A stretch of 64,000 nucleotides of DNA from Drosophila miranda. Its lineage: Eukaryota > Arthropoda > Insecta > Diptera > Drosophilidae. The position numbers were made by a program, and so were the translations under genes. Positions 1-14,500 of the stretch are shown piece after piece. The stretch covers positions 18,290,001 to 18,354,000 of the forward strand of contig NC_046675.1 of the NCBI RefSeq assembly GCF_003369915.1, in the 5' to 3' direction. Below the pieces are notes generated by a model. The model was not told where the DNA came from and did no database searches. It was given only the letters and a program-made list of their open reading frames with translations. Within the stretch, counting starts at the first letter, position 1; the number at the start of each line of letters is the position of its first letter.

Positions 1-1186
1 CAACGAAGTAGCTCATGCTTAACTCCGGGTATATAAGATCTGCATCTTCGATAATTTCGGCCTTTTCTAGATCGAAGCACTGGGCCATTTCGGAAAGGGC
101 TTTGCGAACACGAGCATTAGCTTCAATGCGATCTGTTGAGCGGCGAGCTCCTATTCCCCGAATGAAGCTAGAGTTAAGGCGGCTGGAATTGGTACGCTGA
201 AACGAGGAGAACGCTTCATTGGCCGAATTCGTGTAGACCTGGGTGACCAGCTCCTCGTGCAGTCGCTGATAAAGCTGCTGACGACGCGTCTGCAGATCTG
301 CCCGCAAGTCGGAGAGGCCATCGACGGCCTGCAGAGGTCCATTAAGCGTAGCTAGTGCATCTGTTAACGCCTTGCTGGCATGCAAATACTGACGCTTGGC
401 GGTGTAGCTAACCACACGCTGAGGAACCTTTCGTAGCTCCTGACTAAAAGTAAATGAATGACATTAAATCCGTCGAGTCTGTAAGCGGATAATCTTACAT
501 TTGCTCCAACATTTCCAGCACGTACTTGTGCTGAACTGCGTCTGTCCACATCTTCTTAAGCTCATCCCGTCGGCATTGGAGCAATCGCTTGCAGGCACTC
601 AGATTCTCCTTCACGGAATGTATTCGCTCCCTGCTGGCTGTCACCTCTGTAGATACCTGGCTGAAGAGTGGCAGTACTAGTGTGAGCTGCTGATCGTGGC
701 GAGACACCAGTTCATTGAGACGTAGGTCTGAGCGCTTAAATTCCTGTTCGATTTTAAGCTTCTCCTTCTGACGCTCCTCAGTCGTCTCGCTGAATCCCAG
801 GGATTTGATGACGTTGACCAGAAAACCACAACCTGCGGACTACACAAGCAAGAACACGCACAAGTCAGGCCCGCAGTGATCATATTATAACAAAATATCG
901 TAAAAGAGGGCGTGCAACAACAAAAACCGACCCACAGTCCAATGTAGTGGTGTCGTCATCAACTTGGTTGTGGGACACAGCACACAAAATAATAAGTTAC
1001 CAAACAATTTTATGGGCCAGAGGCCAGATTCGTAGTACGTGTTTATTCAATACTTGTACTATACTAATGAGAACTTCATCTATTTATCGTTTCGAAGATC
1101 ATTTTCAGCGTTGGCTTGAAGAAATTTACCTCATCCTTGCCATACTTCACGCCCCTGGGAGGCTTTGTTGGCGGGGGAGCGTCCAT
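1..1186 (-). CDS. sec8: Sec8, exocyst subunit (5' three exons, gene runs off the window)
   Basis: Sec8/EXOC4 is a subunit of the exocyst, which tethers secretory vesicles to the plasma membrane before fusion. Three exons are visible on the minus strand: 1130-1186 (MDAPPPTKPPRGVKYGKDE), 499-839 and 443 down to the window edge. The phases join exactly: exon 1 ends on a whole codon, and exon 2 ends in AT and is completed by T in exon 3. Family landmarks include the stretch VKENLSACKRLLQCRRDELK followed by W-TDAVQHKYVLEMLEQ, which matches the conserved Sec8 N-terminal coiled-coil core (human [20 protein letters not shown]). After it comes the GPLQAVDGLSDLR segment. About 280 residues of a protein near 1,000 residues are present. 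The start is the ATG at 1184-1186, before a proline-rich N-terminus. The identification is sure; only the 3' remainder is missing. Confidence 0.95.
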
Positions 1187-1420
1187 GTAGATGTGGTTAA
1201 AAATATAGGTCGGTTGTCCTGGTGAACGATAGTAGTATAAGTTAGTTTTGTATTAACATTGTAATCTCGGTAATTATTAAATTTGTTTGCAAAAAATCAG
1301 CACAAAAATGAATAATTGGCCATGCAAACTATCGATTTAACTATCGATTGTTGAGATGTCAAACTATTGAGGGTACTATCGAAGTTTCGATATATCGGCT
1401 CTAACCACTAACCACACAGT
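1187..1420 (-). promoter_or_regulatory. sec8 5' flank with DRE-like elements
   Basis: The region just upstream of the sec8 start holds two TATCGATT octamers (1330-1337 and 1342-1349). Each is one base off the DREF-binding consensus TATCGATA. Further TATCGA and CGATATATCGG variants lie to about 1402. This pattern is typical of fly housekeeping promoters. The exact transcription start cannot be placed from sequence alone. Confidence 0.5.
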
Positions 1421-2523
1421 ATGCACTTAATATATGCGAACTTGCAACGACAGCTCCCAGAGGTCTTAGGAAATGTCGCGTTCGGCTGTCATTTCGGCAG
1501 CGCATTTATATGTGTGCGTGTAAGCCGGTTCTCACATGCGTTTTAGCGCTTGTAATTTTTGTTTTGGTTTAAGCAAATGGAATAAAAGAATTGCACTTTG
1601 TTTCTTTATCAACTTTATTGTGTAACTGTGTTGTTGCATCTATTATGCTGAGTGCTCGGTTGACCAAGTTGTAAACACTAAAAATTATGCTAAAAGCCAA
1701 TGCGATAAAACCAGCTGAATACTTGCTCCAAAAAGGTTGCTTGACAGCTATCAATTGTTCTTTGGTTTTTAAATTGCTTTTGGTTTTGATTGTTTACATA
1801 TGTGAAATGGAATCCGTGTGCCTACTACTTTTATTATAAATACTTTATATAAGCCGCTTACGTTGTGGTGCTTACGCTATGTAAATTTTATATGTATATG
1901 ATTCCATTTTATCAAAACAGCAACGATTGGGTCTGTTCAAAAAAATGTACAAAACTTGGGGGAAATAAGTTAGAAAAGGAGTCACATTGAGAGTACTTTC
2001 ATTTAGTTCCTACGTGTTTAGGTACAGTTTACTAATCGGAGGTATTACAATGATGATTGCTTCTTCGTAGTATTTAGCAGTTGTGTTTAAGTTCTTTCGA
2101 TTGGAAGATTTACGAGTAGATATGAGTTCTTTGCTTTCGTTTCGTCTTCACAGGTGGGATCCTTGGGGTTACATAAGACTAAGCCTAGGCAGAAGCTAAC
2201 ATCGTTTGTCTGCTCACTTTTCACTAGGATAGAATATAATATAATATTGTGTTTGCTGCTGTTGTTTTTTCAAAGCGATTCAAAGCGATTGCTAATTAAA
2301 ACTTGGCTTAAAATGTTGCTCATTTGACTAAAGGTAATACGATTACATCTGAGATGATTGTTTGGCTTCAATGTTCACACGGATGTTTGTGTTCGGGTCA
2401 GACTAAAGATATTTCACTAGTTTAAGTAATTAAATATGCAATTATGTGTAATCTTCCAACGATGCTGAAATGTAGCTGTAGCTGTGGTTCTCGCTGTGGC
2501 TGAAGCAATTTGTGTGGTCGAGT
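1421..2523 (-). other. NDRG-gene 3' UTR and spacer to sec8
   Basis: This is non-coding sequence after the NDRG stop codon at 2524-2526. An AATAAA signal on the minus strand (TTTATT at 1614-1619) is a plausible mRNA end, giving a 3' UTR of about 0.9 kb. The rest, down to the sec8 DRE cluster, is AT-rich spacer. A 61-codon open frame at 1569-1754 has no in-frame ATG and is not a gene. Confidence 0.5.
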
Positions 2524-5500
2524 TTACTCCTTCTTTGCCAACTCACTATTCATGATGCTCAGGCGCCGAATGTTCGGCTTGTCGTAGTCCTCCATGGAGA
2601 TGCCACGCGACAGACGTCGTGACCCGTTGGCACTCTCAAAGGAGCCCGAGCTTGCGGTGGAGAAGGCGCGTCCACGATCGACTCCCGGCATCACCACCGA
2701 GGTTAGCAGACCCTGGCCCTTGCAGAACAGTAGAATGGATTGGGCCACTTTTCCGGGCTAAAAACGTATTGAGTAAAGTATTGAGACATGAAAGCTTATA
2801 CAGAAAGGACAACTGAGTAAACTCACTGCATCGGCCAGAACATCGCCAGCCCTTTCGATCTTCAGGATAGTCACGCGCTCCTTCTCAACATCGCGATGCA
2901 GCTTCTCCACCATGGTGGCATATGGGCTAAGCATTCCCGTAATCAATATAACATCCACTTTGCAGCCTTTGAGGGTAAGGTCCTTTCGACTAGGAGAGGC
3001 AAGTGGTATTGAATGTTAAATAATGGCACGAATGCCGATGCAAACTCACTTCATAAATGCTTTCACATAGAGTCCCACGTTCTTGCTATTCAACGAGCGG
3101 TGCAAACGCTTCTGATATTCGGCCACAATCTTGTCTTTATCCGGATTTTCGCCAACGATTTGCTATAAAGTTTTATTTTCCCATGTTTTTTAATTGCGCA
3201 GTGTAAGTAAGCAGAACATTTGCATGAGACAGACAGTTGATAAGTTGGCGAAAATGGTTAATTGAATGCGCTTTGAACACTAAGCTATAGACTACAGTGT
3301 ATCAATTAGCAAGAACAGGCCAACACTAAGATAACGGCTACAGCGTACAGTCATGCACAAAGGAAAAAATGCAGAAAATACAAAAGCAAATGGGGAAAGC
3401 ACTTGACAGTTTTTTGATAGTTATTTTGAAAGTGTTGGTAAATTTGGCTTCAGGCCGATTTCTTGTTGGATCAAGTTAGGACTGGAAACTAGTATATGTA
3501 TGTACGTACCCAGCGCTAAAAGAAGGTAAGGGGAAATTAAACGAATAAATAAATAATCGATCATGCTAAAAATGGGCCTGGGAATATTCAGTGAAATTTT
3601 GTAGACAAGCGTTGTTGTACCAATTGAAAAATGAGGTATGGTATGCTTTGGAAGAGACTTGTGTAAGAAACGATTTGATTTTTTTACCTCCATGACCTTA
3701 AGCGTAGACGAACAGAGTTCGGACGATTGGTTGGTTGTTACAAAATCGAACATAAAATAGAGTAAAAGTAAAGTGAGTACAACACCGAGGTAAAACAACA
3801 CACACTCCAGGGACACAACCAGTGGTACATTTGAACGGAGGGGGCGGGCACAACATCTGTGGCCACGAATGTAATTGCAACTACTTACATGTCCGAACTT
3901 GTGATACATAAGAAAGCTCTCAGCCGACTGGGCCACTTCATCGCTTTTCCAGCTAATGAACTGCAAGGGACGGAGTTAATTGAGCAACTCATGAAGTGGG
4001 CAATCACACCGCCGGACCTACCTTGCTCTTGAATGATTGCAGAACGCTGGCAGCGCTGCCCGTGGCGTTGATGAGAATGAGTCCCAGAGCCCGGCCCGGA
4101 TGTGCCAGGCCAAACCGGGCAAGCACATTGGCGCCGGCCCCTTCACCCAGGCCAATTACGTACTTCACATGCAGATAATCCAGAACGGTGACCAAATCTT
4201 CACCCAGAGACTGCAGCGATGGAAACGGAAAGCCATCGGCCAGGGCCTCGGCGTTGTCGGCATGTCCAGGCACATCGACGTGGATGAAACAGGAGCGCTC
4301 CTTTATCTCTGTCATACATGGGCTGCTCACGAACTCCTGGAAGGAATTATCTGCCGGGATTCGGGAAGTTAGCAGACGGCTTTAACGACAGTCAGCATCC
4401 ATAGCCATAGGCTCTACTTACGATTGCAGCCCAGGTCATGAACAGTGATGAAAACTGCTCGCTTCTCCTGCTGCGACAGGTCGCCCTAAATTATGCCACG
4501 AAAAACATTGTGAGCCATCACTACGGCCGCCTCGTGTCCTCGTCCTCGACTCGTTTCCTTACCTGCACTATGACAGTCAGATCTCCGCATTTCTCTGTGC
4601 TGATGTTGTATTTCTGCAAGGGCGAAATTCAATAAGTAAAGCCAGACTAAATGAAGTGTGAGAGGAATGGAATGCTCGGAAACTTGAAAACTTCGAACGT
4701 AATGTAAACGGGAAAACCATTTTCACGATGCTACGATAAACACAAACTCAAGCGTGAAAAATGACGGGCATGAAATGACCAAAAAAAGAAACGAGAACCA
4801 AAAAATGTTGTTGACTTTGTGTGCGTTTGCTTTTGACAGGTCCTTGATGACGACCCAGGGACAATGCTCATGGAAATTAAACACTGGCGAAAGTGGAACT
4901 TAAGGAAATGCAGTGAGAAGGAACTTTTGTTCTCAAGGCTATGAAAATCCACAGAAAGTACCAGCAACCTGTTTGTGGAATTTTCTCATTTGTAAAATAT
5001 CTTTCGGTGGTCTTTTCAGACGCAGACGACCTACCATTCCAAGCCGAATCCATTTACTATCTTTTTATTCAACAGATGCCATTGGCTATATCTCTCTTTC
5101 GACAGTTGCTTGGTTCGGAGCTCCTCAATATCGATCGCTGAAACTGAAACTTCACACAAATGTCGCGTGGCCCACTGTATACAATATTGGAACAATATGT
5201 TGTGTTTGGCTATCAACTTCAGATGGGTCTTGCTCTACCTAAGCTCAATTCAAAATATATTAAAGCGGCAAGCAAATAAACTCACAAAGCTCCCCCCGAA
5301 TGGAGGCCGGGGAGGCGGTCCATTGCCAGGCGGGCTGGGCATCCTTTATGAAGACAAACACACTCAGAGCCGCACCCACACACGCGTGCATACATACACA
5401 GTATATATATATACATGTATACATAAAGCCATCAAACACTTATTGAAATTGAGTGAAACTTTACAAGTGTCAAAAGACCAGCAGAGGGAAAACTCAAACT

Positions 5501-8500
5501 CTGCCAAGGACGGCTACGGAGAATATCTTTTGGCTAAGAATTTTCCTAAGCTCTTTAATATTCGTTCCGTTTAGTCCCTCCTGGGAGTGGGGTGGAGCAG
5601 AGGCGGATTTGTATAAGCAAGTACATAGATATTATGTAAATTGCTCGTTTGAGCTAGGGACTTCGAGACTCCACCTGCGAGGATCAAAAATGCCAATAAA
5701 ATTGTTGCATTCAAATTAAAAGCATAAATAAATCATAAATGATGCCCGTTTGCGTTTCTGCCTTTATTCGCATGCGGCTCTTGAGCGGAATTTGCATATC
5801 TGAAAGCCAGCTGGTCCAACAGAGCCGAGACAGGATGCAGGATCAGCCAGTTGCACTGGCACGACACGACTATCGACAAACAACTACAGCGGCGATGTGG
5901 GCCAACTGCCCAAGTGGGAGGAATGGGAGGTCTGGCAATGGCAGTCCAGAATAATGGCAGAGCAGAGAACAACAACCAAGTGGCGCACATTGCCGTCGCA
6001 AATCAATTGGCATTAATTGATTACGAGTGTGTGTGAGTAAAAGACAAGAGTAATGGAAAATGTTCAGCCCCAACTTAAGTGGTTCGACACACTCGTAGAC
6101 GTGGGGGAGGTTATTCGACTCCGACGGTCTATACCGTGTGAAAAACCCCAATCAAAGTTATAGTTTTTTTATTTTAAGAGGGATTTATCACATTAGGGAG
6201 ATCCCAAGGTATGATTAGAATCATGACCAACGTTGGGTCTAGAAATCAGGAGGAAGATCTTAAATATCGACAATTTCCACTTTGAAATGGAAATGTACAT
6301 ATTCTATTGTTGGAATATAAACAGTGGAAAGAATGTGGAAAGAACCCCTCAGGGGGTTCGTTCTTCAAGGCGTATATCTTCTCCACTTTTTAGGAGAAGG
6401 GAATGCCATCAGGGAATGGGTCCACTAACTAAACCTTGAATGCACCTGTCATCCGCACTGAACTATCAAATATGAACACGTTCAGAGCACTGATGCCATG
6501 AAAATCGCTTATAAATAATGTAGTCGCCAATAAACTGCACACACACCTCCCGAGCGGAGGGCACTTGTTGGGGCAGGAGAGGGCGTCACCTGCTGGGGGG
6601 CGCTTGGCTGATTGCACTTTACGACATGCCGATACTCATTCATTCGGCCTCTCATGCTGGCATTATTGATGATTGATGTCTTGCGGTTGCCACAGCGACT
6701 TTACTCGACTCGGATTGAATGTAGCATCTGCTACCCGTCAATGCCCGTATACCCGTATACCCGTATATCTGTATATATAGCCAGTACGAGTATGTACATA
6801 TAGATATGTCAGGAAAAGAGGAAAAGTTGTTTTACTTTCAAGTAAAATTTCGTCTGCGTCAGAAGGGCTTTTGAGACAGTTTCCAGCTTGTTTGCTGGCT
6901 GTTTACATCGCCAGAGCCATCAGTCAATTAAAAGCCCATTTGGCTCAATCGTTTGATTTATGCTTGGAATGTGTCCCTCGGCCGTCTGTCCCACGAAAGC
7001 GCGCATATTAATTGACTACCCAGCGGTAGTACTTTGGATCCCCGAGTCCCAGCGCGACTTGGGAATTGATTGAGACATATGTACGGCGGATGACTAGTTT
7101 TCCTGTGACGAAAACACGTGTAGTTGGTGCAGGGAAAAATTGATGGGAACTCGTCTGGGTCAGCTGGCTCAATTGAAAACTGCCAGATGCTAATCAATCA
7201 ATATTTGCATACCCAAAGCTTGGGGACTGCCAGTCGGCATTCACCACAATTTATATTCTGCAATCATTTTAATGTACTTCCTCTCGAAATTTCCGTTTCG
7301 ACCTTAACCGCACCAAAGCTCTTTTCATTTGACTGTTTTTTCCAGGGAACATGCGGAAAACTGTGTAAAGTCCTCCTGTGCTGTTTCCACAGTATCCTTT
7401 ACACATCCTTTACGTTCAGATGTGGGATGAGGCTGAAAACACGAAACCTATTTTTCCATCAACCGAATTGTGCAACAAAGAAGTTCGTTACACGAATGGC
7501 ATTTTCATGTTCTGTTCCCAAAGTTTGCATTAATTTGAAGCAGCTACTCGTAGAGTACAAGGATAATGGATTCGTATAGGTATTTGAATTGGGCGGAAGA
7601 ACATCCATCACCGAGCATAAAATTGTAGATTAAGCTGAATCGAGAGTATCCTATAGTCGGAGTATCGTTTCAATCTGATTCGTCGGGTATCAGGAGCAGA
7701 TGAGATGTACCCCTATTTAGGTAGCAAACATAGCATACATCCATGCACCGCACTGCACCCGAACTGTTGTCTTTTGTTGCATGCAACGGGGCTTGAATGC
7801 CTGGAAAACTTGCATGCAACTGTATCACTTGCTCTTGGAATGGAATGAGATTCTTGTGAGCGTGCGTCTGGGTGTGGGTGTGGGTGTGGGTGTGGTTGTG
7901 GCTTTGGCTGGGGCAGTGGATGCGAACGGAGATGCGGAGGCCATCGCATAACTGAGGCATTGCCCTCAGGCTCTGACTGCAAGTTGCAGCTGCCGTTGTT
8001 GGTGTTGCCACTGCTACGTGGTACGTGGCAACTCATTGACCTCGTTGCTCCTGCCTTCCCCGTTTTCCGTGTTCCCCTTCCCCTTCCCCTCGTACCTCCA
8101 GCGCAGTTTGTCCGTGCAGGGTGCGGGGTACGCGCCCTCGCCAGCCACTGTTCCATATTTTTCCTGATTTCGCTGACGTTGCCAGTGTTGCAGCTTTTCG
8201 CAGCTTCCTGGCTGACTGCGCTTTCACTTTTAGTGCTGAGCCCGATCCTGCTCCCTTTCACGTTCTCGTCCTGCCCCTCGTTCCCCTCCCATCACGACTC
8301 CCCGCCTAATGTCGTAATCATGTGGCAGAGACCTAAGTGCCTATTACGTCCGACAGCCCCATATCACTTCCATCGTGTGCTCTTGTGTGTTTGCCCTGGC
8401 CCGTCTGTCACTCGGTTGATTCCTTTGGATTTCTGCTGTAACCTGATGGATTTTTCAGTGAAAAGGTTTTGATGTCTGATGGATGACGGATGATGGATCC

Positions 8501-11500
8501 CGTTTCCGCAGAGCGGATACTAAGTTGAAATCCATGTTTATTTTAATTTGTTCAAGCGGTTCGATTATTGCTCGATGTGGAATCTCCTAATCTATGGAAA
8601 TCTATCTTTGGAATGTTGCCAAATGTTTGCTAAAGCAATTAGCAAAGGCTTAACTCGGTCTAGACGCACAAACATAAAACAAAAATGAGTAAATAATATA
8701 ACTTTCATGTTTCCGTTCTAGAAAAATAACGCTTATAATAGACCGGCGCGAGAGGTATTTTCTGGCTATAATTCCCCTCAACTACCACCCACTAGGAGGA
8801 TCCACAACCCCATTCAAGTGTCGTGGATTGTCTGTGCAATGAGCCCCAGCTGGAAATGGGTCACAATCTGTCTGTGATCTGGCCCCGGAGTCACCACAGC
8901 GCTATGTCCAGCTGTCCAGCTCATGAGCTTCGGTGGAGAACAAAGCCGAGGCCCGAGTCGAGTACTCTAAAGGGAGAGTCAAGTACCTGGCAGAAGTGTG
9001 CGGCACTCCAACAGAAAGTTTATTTAACAAAGTGCTGGCCATTCAATCCCTGGCCACAGCCACAGCTTTCCTGCTTCCTGCTTCTCTTCCTCTTTCCTCC
9101 TTCCTCTGCCACTTGCCACGCTCCTCCCCTGTTTTCGGTTTTCCGTTTTCCGTTCCGCTAATCAGCATTTCCCTTGCCAGACACGCCTAACTCAATCGCC
9201 GGGATTTCTCTCTTGGCTACATTTATTGCATTCGTAATTTAAAGGGGAAGCGCCCAGAGCCCATCCCCCTGTCTTCTCTTCTTTCCCCTTGCTCTGTGCA
9301 GAAAAATCTTGGGCTGGTTTGTTTATGGCCGGACGGAAAGTTTATTTCGTTCATTTCATTTCGACTCGAAAAAAGCATTCAAGTAAATGGATTTTCGCTT
9401 CATAACCGCACTTGCACCGAAGCACTTTGGGGAGTCTGCTGTCCCCCCTGTCCACAGGCCCAACCGCGCCTCGACCCACTCGTGGTTAAGTGCTGTCATA
9501 TGTCGTCCCTGTCACTCCAAATCCATACCGGCCCAATCCCGCCGGGAGCCGCCTTGGATGAGGGCAGGACTGGGCAGGACAAGCCACCAATGTTGAGCTA
9601 TGAAATTGATGCCGCTCTTTCTGCAGGTCCACATCTGACCAGCATGCGTAATGCTAATGTAAATTTAATTAACTCGGATGGTCCACGGGCCTGCAGTATT
9701 TATGACTCTGCATTTTGACAGTCCGGAATGAGCTCTATTAAAAGCACATTAATCTTAATTAATATTTGAAAAGGCCGCAGGGCGAATTGTGTGGATTCAA
9801 CATGTTGCAATGCGATGATAAGAAGGTATCAGAATTCGATTTTTGAAATAATAAATGCACATACAAATTGACGTGGATAAACATACAAAATGTGATTTTC
9901 TGCAAACGTAGTTTCCGCGATATATGTATTTGAATTTGAATGAAATCATGCCATCGCAAATCATAGAGAATTTCGGGAATGTATTCACAGGAGGATGCTG
10001 CTATATGATCTCTCAAGGCTCTCACACACTCTCTCAGCCAGACTGCCTTGATGGAAGTTTGCGAACCCATTAAGAAGGCCAACATAGCACATTATAAGTG
10101 TTGGAAACTTATGGAAAACTTCTCAAAGCAGAGATGCAAAAAGTTTTTTGAGGCGAGAGCGGCTTTTAATAGACAAAAAGGACAGGCCGGTGCTAAAAGC
10201 CACCAATTAAATGTTTTTTAAGTTGGGCAGGAAGATAGGAAGGGGACGTCACTTTTCCAATGGCAGAGCTATTACAGGAGGCACACTGAATCGCATAGGA
10301 ACGGTCCGAACGGAACCCAATTCTTTAAATGAGATGGGGGAAATTCATGGGAAGAATAACACAAAATACAATTAGATAAGTGGGAAGCATGCTTTTCCAG
10401 GGGCGATGTCAGCAAGACCCTCCGGTCTAGCCGTAAGGGGATGCCAAACAAAGGAAAGGAAATTTCATGTGCTCTGGGAAAAACCAACGAAAGAAAATAA
10501 ACTTTTCCGTGTGGGGGAATGGAAGTTCGTTCAATGTGCAGGACTTTGCCAACTGATGCCATGAACCTGAAAGGGACTGTCCAGGGGTAGCGTAGCGTGT
10601 AGCCAGGACATATTCCAGGATATTTGCCTCGGGCCCTTTATTATTCAGTCAAGAGTTCAAAAGGGAGAAAAATCCGTTGAAAAGCGCGTTTGTGTCTACG
10701 ACATGCAGCTCATATGTACGTATATGAAAGTGGGCCCGGGGAATATCATGTATAATGCATAGACTTGGGCTCGTATGGTCATGGATTCAGCCGCCTCGAC
10801 ATTGTGTGTTTTCCCTAATTAAATCCGCTCGCATTTATCCTCCCATAAAGGGATGGGCAGTCAGCGAAAAGCGGAAAACTGAGACCTGAGAAAAGCCTGA
10901 GACAAGCTAGCAAAGAAACAAAGTGAATATAAATAAATAAAAATAAAATATAAATATACAGCTGCGGTTTATGCCAGCCACAGCTCTTTCGTCAGCATAT
11001 TTGAATTTCAGTGCAGTCCCGTCTTGGCCCGTCCTGCTCTCGGGGCTCTCGGGCCAAGCAGATGAGGGAATCAAATCATGTTTACGCCATTCCCTGGAAT
11101 GGAAGGGTTTATGAGGCTCAACTTAATACAAGTACAGGAATTGCATAAGTTACGGAGTTTAATCCATTTCAGTCCCTGTTTTCTTGCTCCCCCTCATATT
11201 TTCCCTTGAATTAATTTAATTCAAGAATAACCAAGACACAAATATGCCGTTCTTCAAGATTTCATTTTTGTTTGCAATTGTTCTGCGACTTCAGTGTGGA
11301 ATGCAGAATTCCACTACTAGCGAATTTCAGTCTTACTAAAGTTATTTACATATTTATGTACGGTCTATGACAACATTGCGTTGAGTCTAAAGACTTCTTT
11401 CCTAGTCTGGTAAATCGAAAACCAGTGTGTTCTTTCCAATTAGCAATGTAATCAAGAAAACAAAGGCGACTTTATGCAAGCAAAGACAATTATTTGTGCC

Positions 11501-14500
11501 ATTTCAGCACCTAAATATCTTTGGCCTGGCCCACGTAATTATTATGTGCCAGATGCGACCGCAAATGGGTCGTAAAAAGAAGCATTCAATGTAATGGGCA
11601 GCCACAGCCTCACACAATCTCATGCAGGACGACAATTATGCAATTTTTATGAGCCGCAAGCCAAAAAGTATGCTACGGATATGCCCTTTGACCGAGTCCT
11701 CAGAGACAAGGTACGAATAATAAGAAAAAAAGCGGAAAACAGCACAAAATTGCAAATGGCAGGCCGACAGCAGCAGCTACCATAGTTAAGCTCTGGGGCT
11801 CGGGTCTGTCAAGGTATCCGCTCGTGTTAGAGACAAGTTTAGAGCAACTATATCTAGTGCTGAACCGTAGCTAGGTGTACTAGGATATCATGTATTTTAA
11901 ATATCTATTAGAGTTCGACGCAATAAAAAACCGTATTAATTGCATTGAATACATAAAAGTATGTATAATAGATTTTTACTAGATAATAATAGTTTGGAAT
12001 AGAAGAAATTAAATATATTCTTATAACAATGAACAATTTCCCAGCGTCTTAATTTGTTGAGAACCATAAGTGAGTTTCCGACACACAAATACAATTTCGT
12101 GATTTATGCAAAAATGTTGAATATGTATTTGCATACAACCAGGGTATTCCTTGAGCAACAACTGAACGATACTGAATGTACATACTACTCACTCATGCAC
12201 TCATACTCATACACAATTAAACACACACTGAGAGTTTAAGAAGCGCATTAGGGCACAGGACACGGCGATGCTGGGACGGGCACAAACGGGTAAGTCAAAA
12301 AGTAGTGCAATCTGAACCATAAGCCGTCAAAACTTACGCTTATCTTCTCGGGAGCCGCTGAGGAGGAGCTGGCGCTGCCTCCGTGCTTTGGTGTGCCCGG
12401 CTTCGACATGGTTCAGTGGAGAAGACGCGGTTCTTCCACGCGGACTGGGCTTATTGCGTATTGCGTTCTAACTCCTGAGTCAACGCACAAACGTCGTGTC
12501 CTGAAATCGCTCCTAATAGGCGCACAGCAGCACTCGACACCGAATCGGGTAGGAACGCTCTTGACTGGCCTCCGGCTTGGGTTGCTGCTCTGTATTGCAA
12601 CGTTCAAAGCACACCGACGACTGTGCCAAGCTTTATCAGAATCGAACCAGCGACGCGAGCCAGTCATCGTCATCGCATGGCATCGCATCGCCATCGCCAT
12701 CGTCGTCGCATCATGCAAGACCCGAAAGCCTCCGACGCTTCACAATGGTCTTTTTTCCGAAAAGTGTCGTTTAATTCATAAATCCGTAAATACAACATAA
12801 AGGGATATACGAATCCTATATTTCGTTTGTAAATAGGAAATATTTGTTTGAAGTAGATTTACTTGCTGTGGCAAACAGACATGCATATGTACATACATAC
12901 ATACTTATATCTTTTAAATAAATATACTTAAACACTTCTTTAAGGGTCATGTTTTTCTGTAAATTTACTATATAGATAGAGAAAGAGAAAGCCCCCACTG
13001 TGCGACGCGGCAGAGAAACGAAGTCAAGCGAACGACGAAGTGGGGAGCAAAACAAAACGATGGAAGATGAAATGTGAAAACGGCATCGGTAGCTGGCTCT
13101 CGTCTCTCTCTCTCACAGAGAAGAGATGTGCCTTGCCCCAGATAAGCGGATGAGGTGCGGTGAGGGGTAGTGTTGAAATGTTGCCGTAGGGCAGTTAGTG
13201 GGGAAGGTGTTGTTTCCGATGCCCGCTACAGAGCTGCCAGATAGTCGCACGCAAACTGCGTAATTTCGAAATTGTAAAATTCGAAAATCTAAACGAGGCG
13301 TAAATACTGGAAATTCCCTGAAGACTGCAGAATAACACGTAACAGAATTATTCCTAATCATTGGAGATCTGGCAACTCCAAGAGCAATCCAATTCCGTTG
13401 CCTACTTTAAAGCGCGCAGCTTTTTGGCGCCCACCCACACACACACACATTGTCCATATACATTTATTCTTCGTGCCACTTCCAATGTGTGTGTGTATGT
13501 GTCTTGGATTATGTTTATGGGGGTTTTTTCCTGGGGCTTATGCGAGTACTGTAGTACAAAAACCATCTTTTGTTCACTTCGCTCAGAGCCTTGCTCTCCG
13601 CCGTATTGTGGAGCAGACTCTTCATTGTTTCTGTTTCAGTCCGTTGTTGTGGGTGTCGGTGTCCTCAGCCAGCAAACGCCTTTTTGTTTTGATGTGCTAA
13701 TTTGCCAGCGCGCGGGAAATCACCCCCCACCCCCCACGCACAACGCACCACTCACCCTCTACTCTCGCCCTCCCACCCGCAGCCGAAACGAAATGCGCAT
13801 CAGAAATATGCGTGTCCTAGGTCAAGCTGGGCATGCGGGGGCGTGGCACTTTGGCGAAACAATTTCGGGACGGATATAAAGGAATGATTGAGGAATATGA
13901 ACGTACACATGTATGTATACATATGTACATAAATCGTGATGGCATCGCCCTCTAATGCGCTGATGCAGCGCGAACATGCTGAATAAATTCAGAGTAATTT
14001 AAACTTGAATTGAAAAAAGCACGACGCACCGAAGAGGGGTGTGCGAAGCACCACAAAGTGCTGCAGAAAATATGGAAAGCCAGATATGGTAGAAAAAGTC
14101 CTTAGAACTTTAAACTTAATTTAATGCAGGCAAAGTTGAAATCGTTTGACAGACGAAAGCAATGCATACAGATGTACATATACATACATATATGGTAGCA
14201 TTATGAATTGTTATATGTATCTATGAAAAGTGGAAATTTTAAATTTAAGATATATGTATGTATGCACATTACATTACCTACAGCATTTGTTTAATTGTTG
14301 ACAGCTCGCCACTTTCCATTCACTTCCGATATCCATTCAGTATTTGTGTTTCCACTTTCACTGGCGCTTTAATTAAACAAAAAGCAACGCCCCGACAACG
14401 ATGATGATAAAAAGAGCATAAAGCCAACAGAGGACGTATGACTGACAAAGGAATTAAACAAAGGTGGCAGGGGCACAAACAACGGTGCAACAACAACCAT

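Noticed and set aside
1569-1754. Hydrophobic 61-codon minus-strand frame, possible small membrane protein
   Set aside because: There is no in-frame ATG, it lies in the expected NDRG 3' UTR, and it has no family resemblance.
5870-6151. 93-codon minus-strand frame in the NDRG intron
   Set aside because: The frame is interrupted by low-complexity segments, with no homology and no splice context.
6335-6370. Possible tRNA or small structured RNA around the ACCCCTCAGGGGGT hairpin
   Set aside because: Only one short stem is present, with no cloverleaf, A/B boxes or conserved arms.
7713-8261. 182-codon minus-strand frame in the NDRG intron
   Set aside because: It is produced by GC-rich, low-complexity sequence (GTGTGG repeat, Arg/Gly/His runs), with no start context or homology.
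9296-9718. 140-codon plus-strand frame in the NDRG intron
   Set aside because: The first codon is not ATG. The composition is unlike a protein, and no splice partner is seen.
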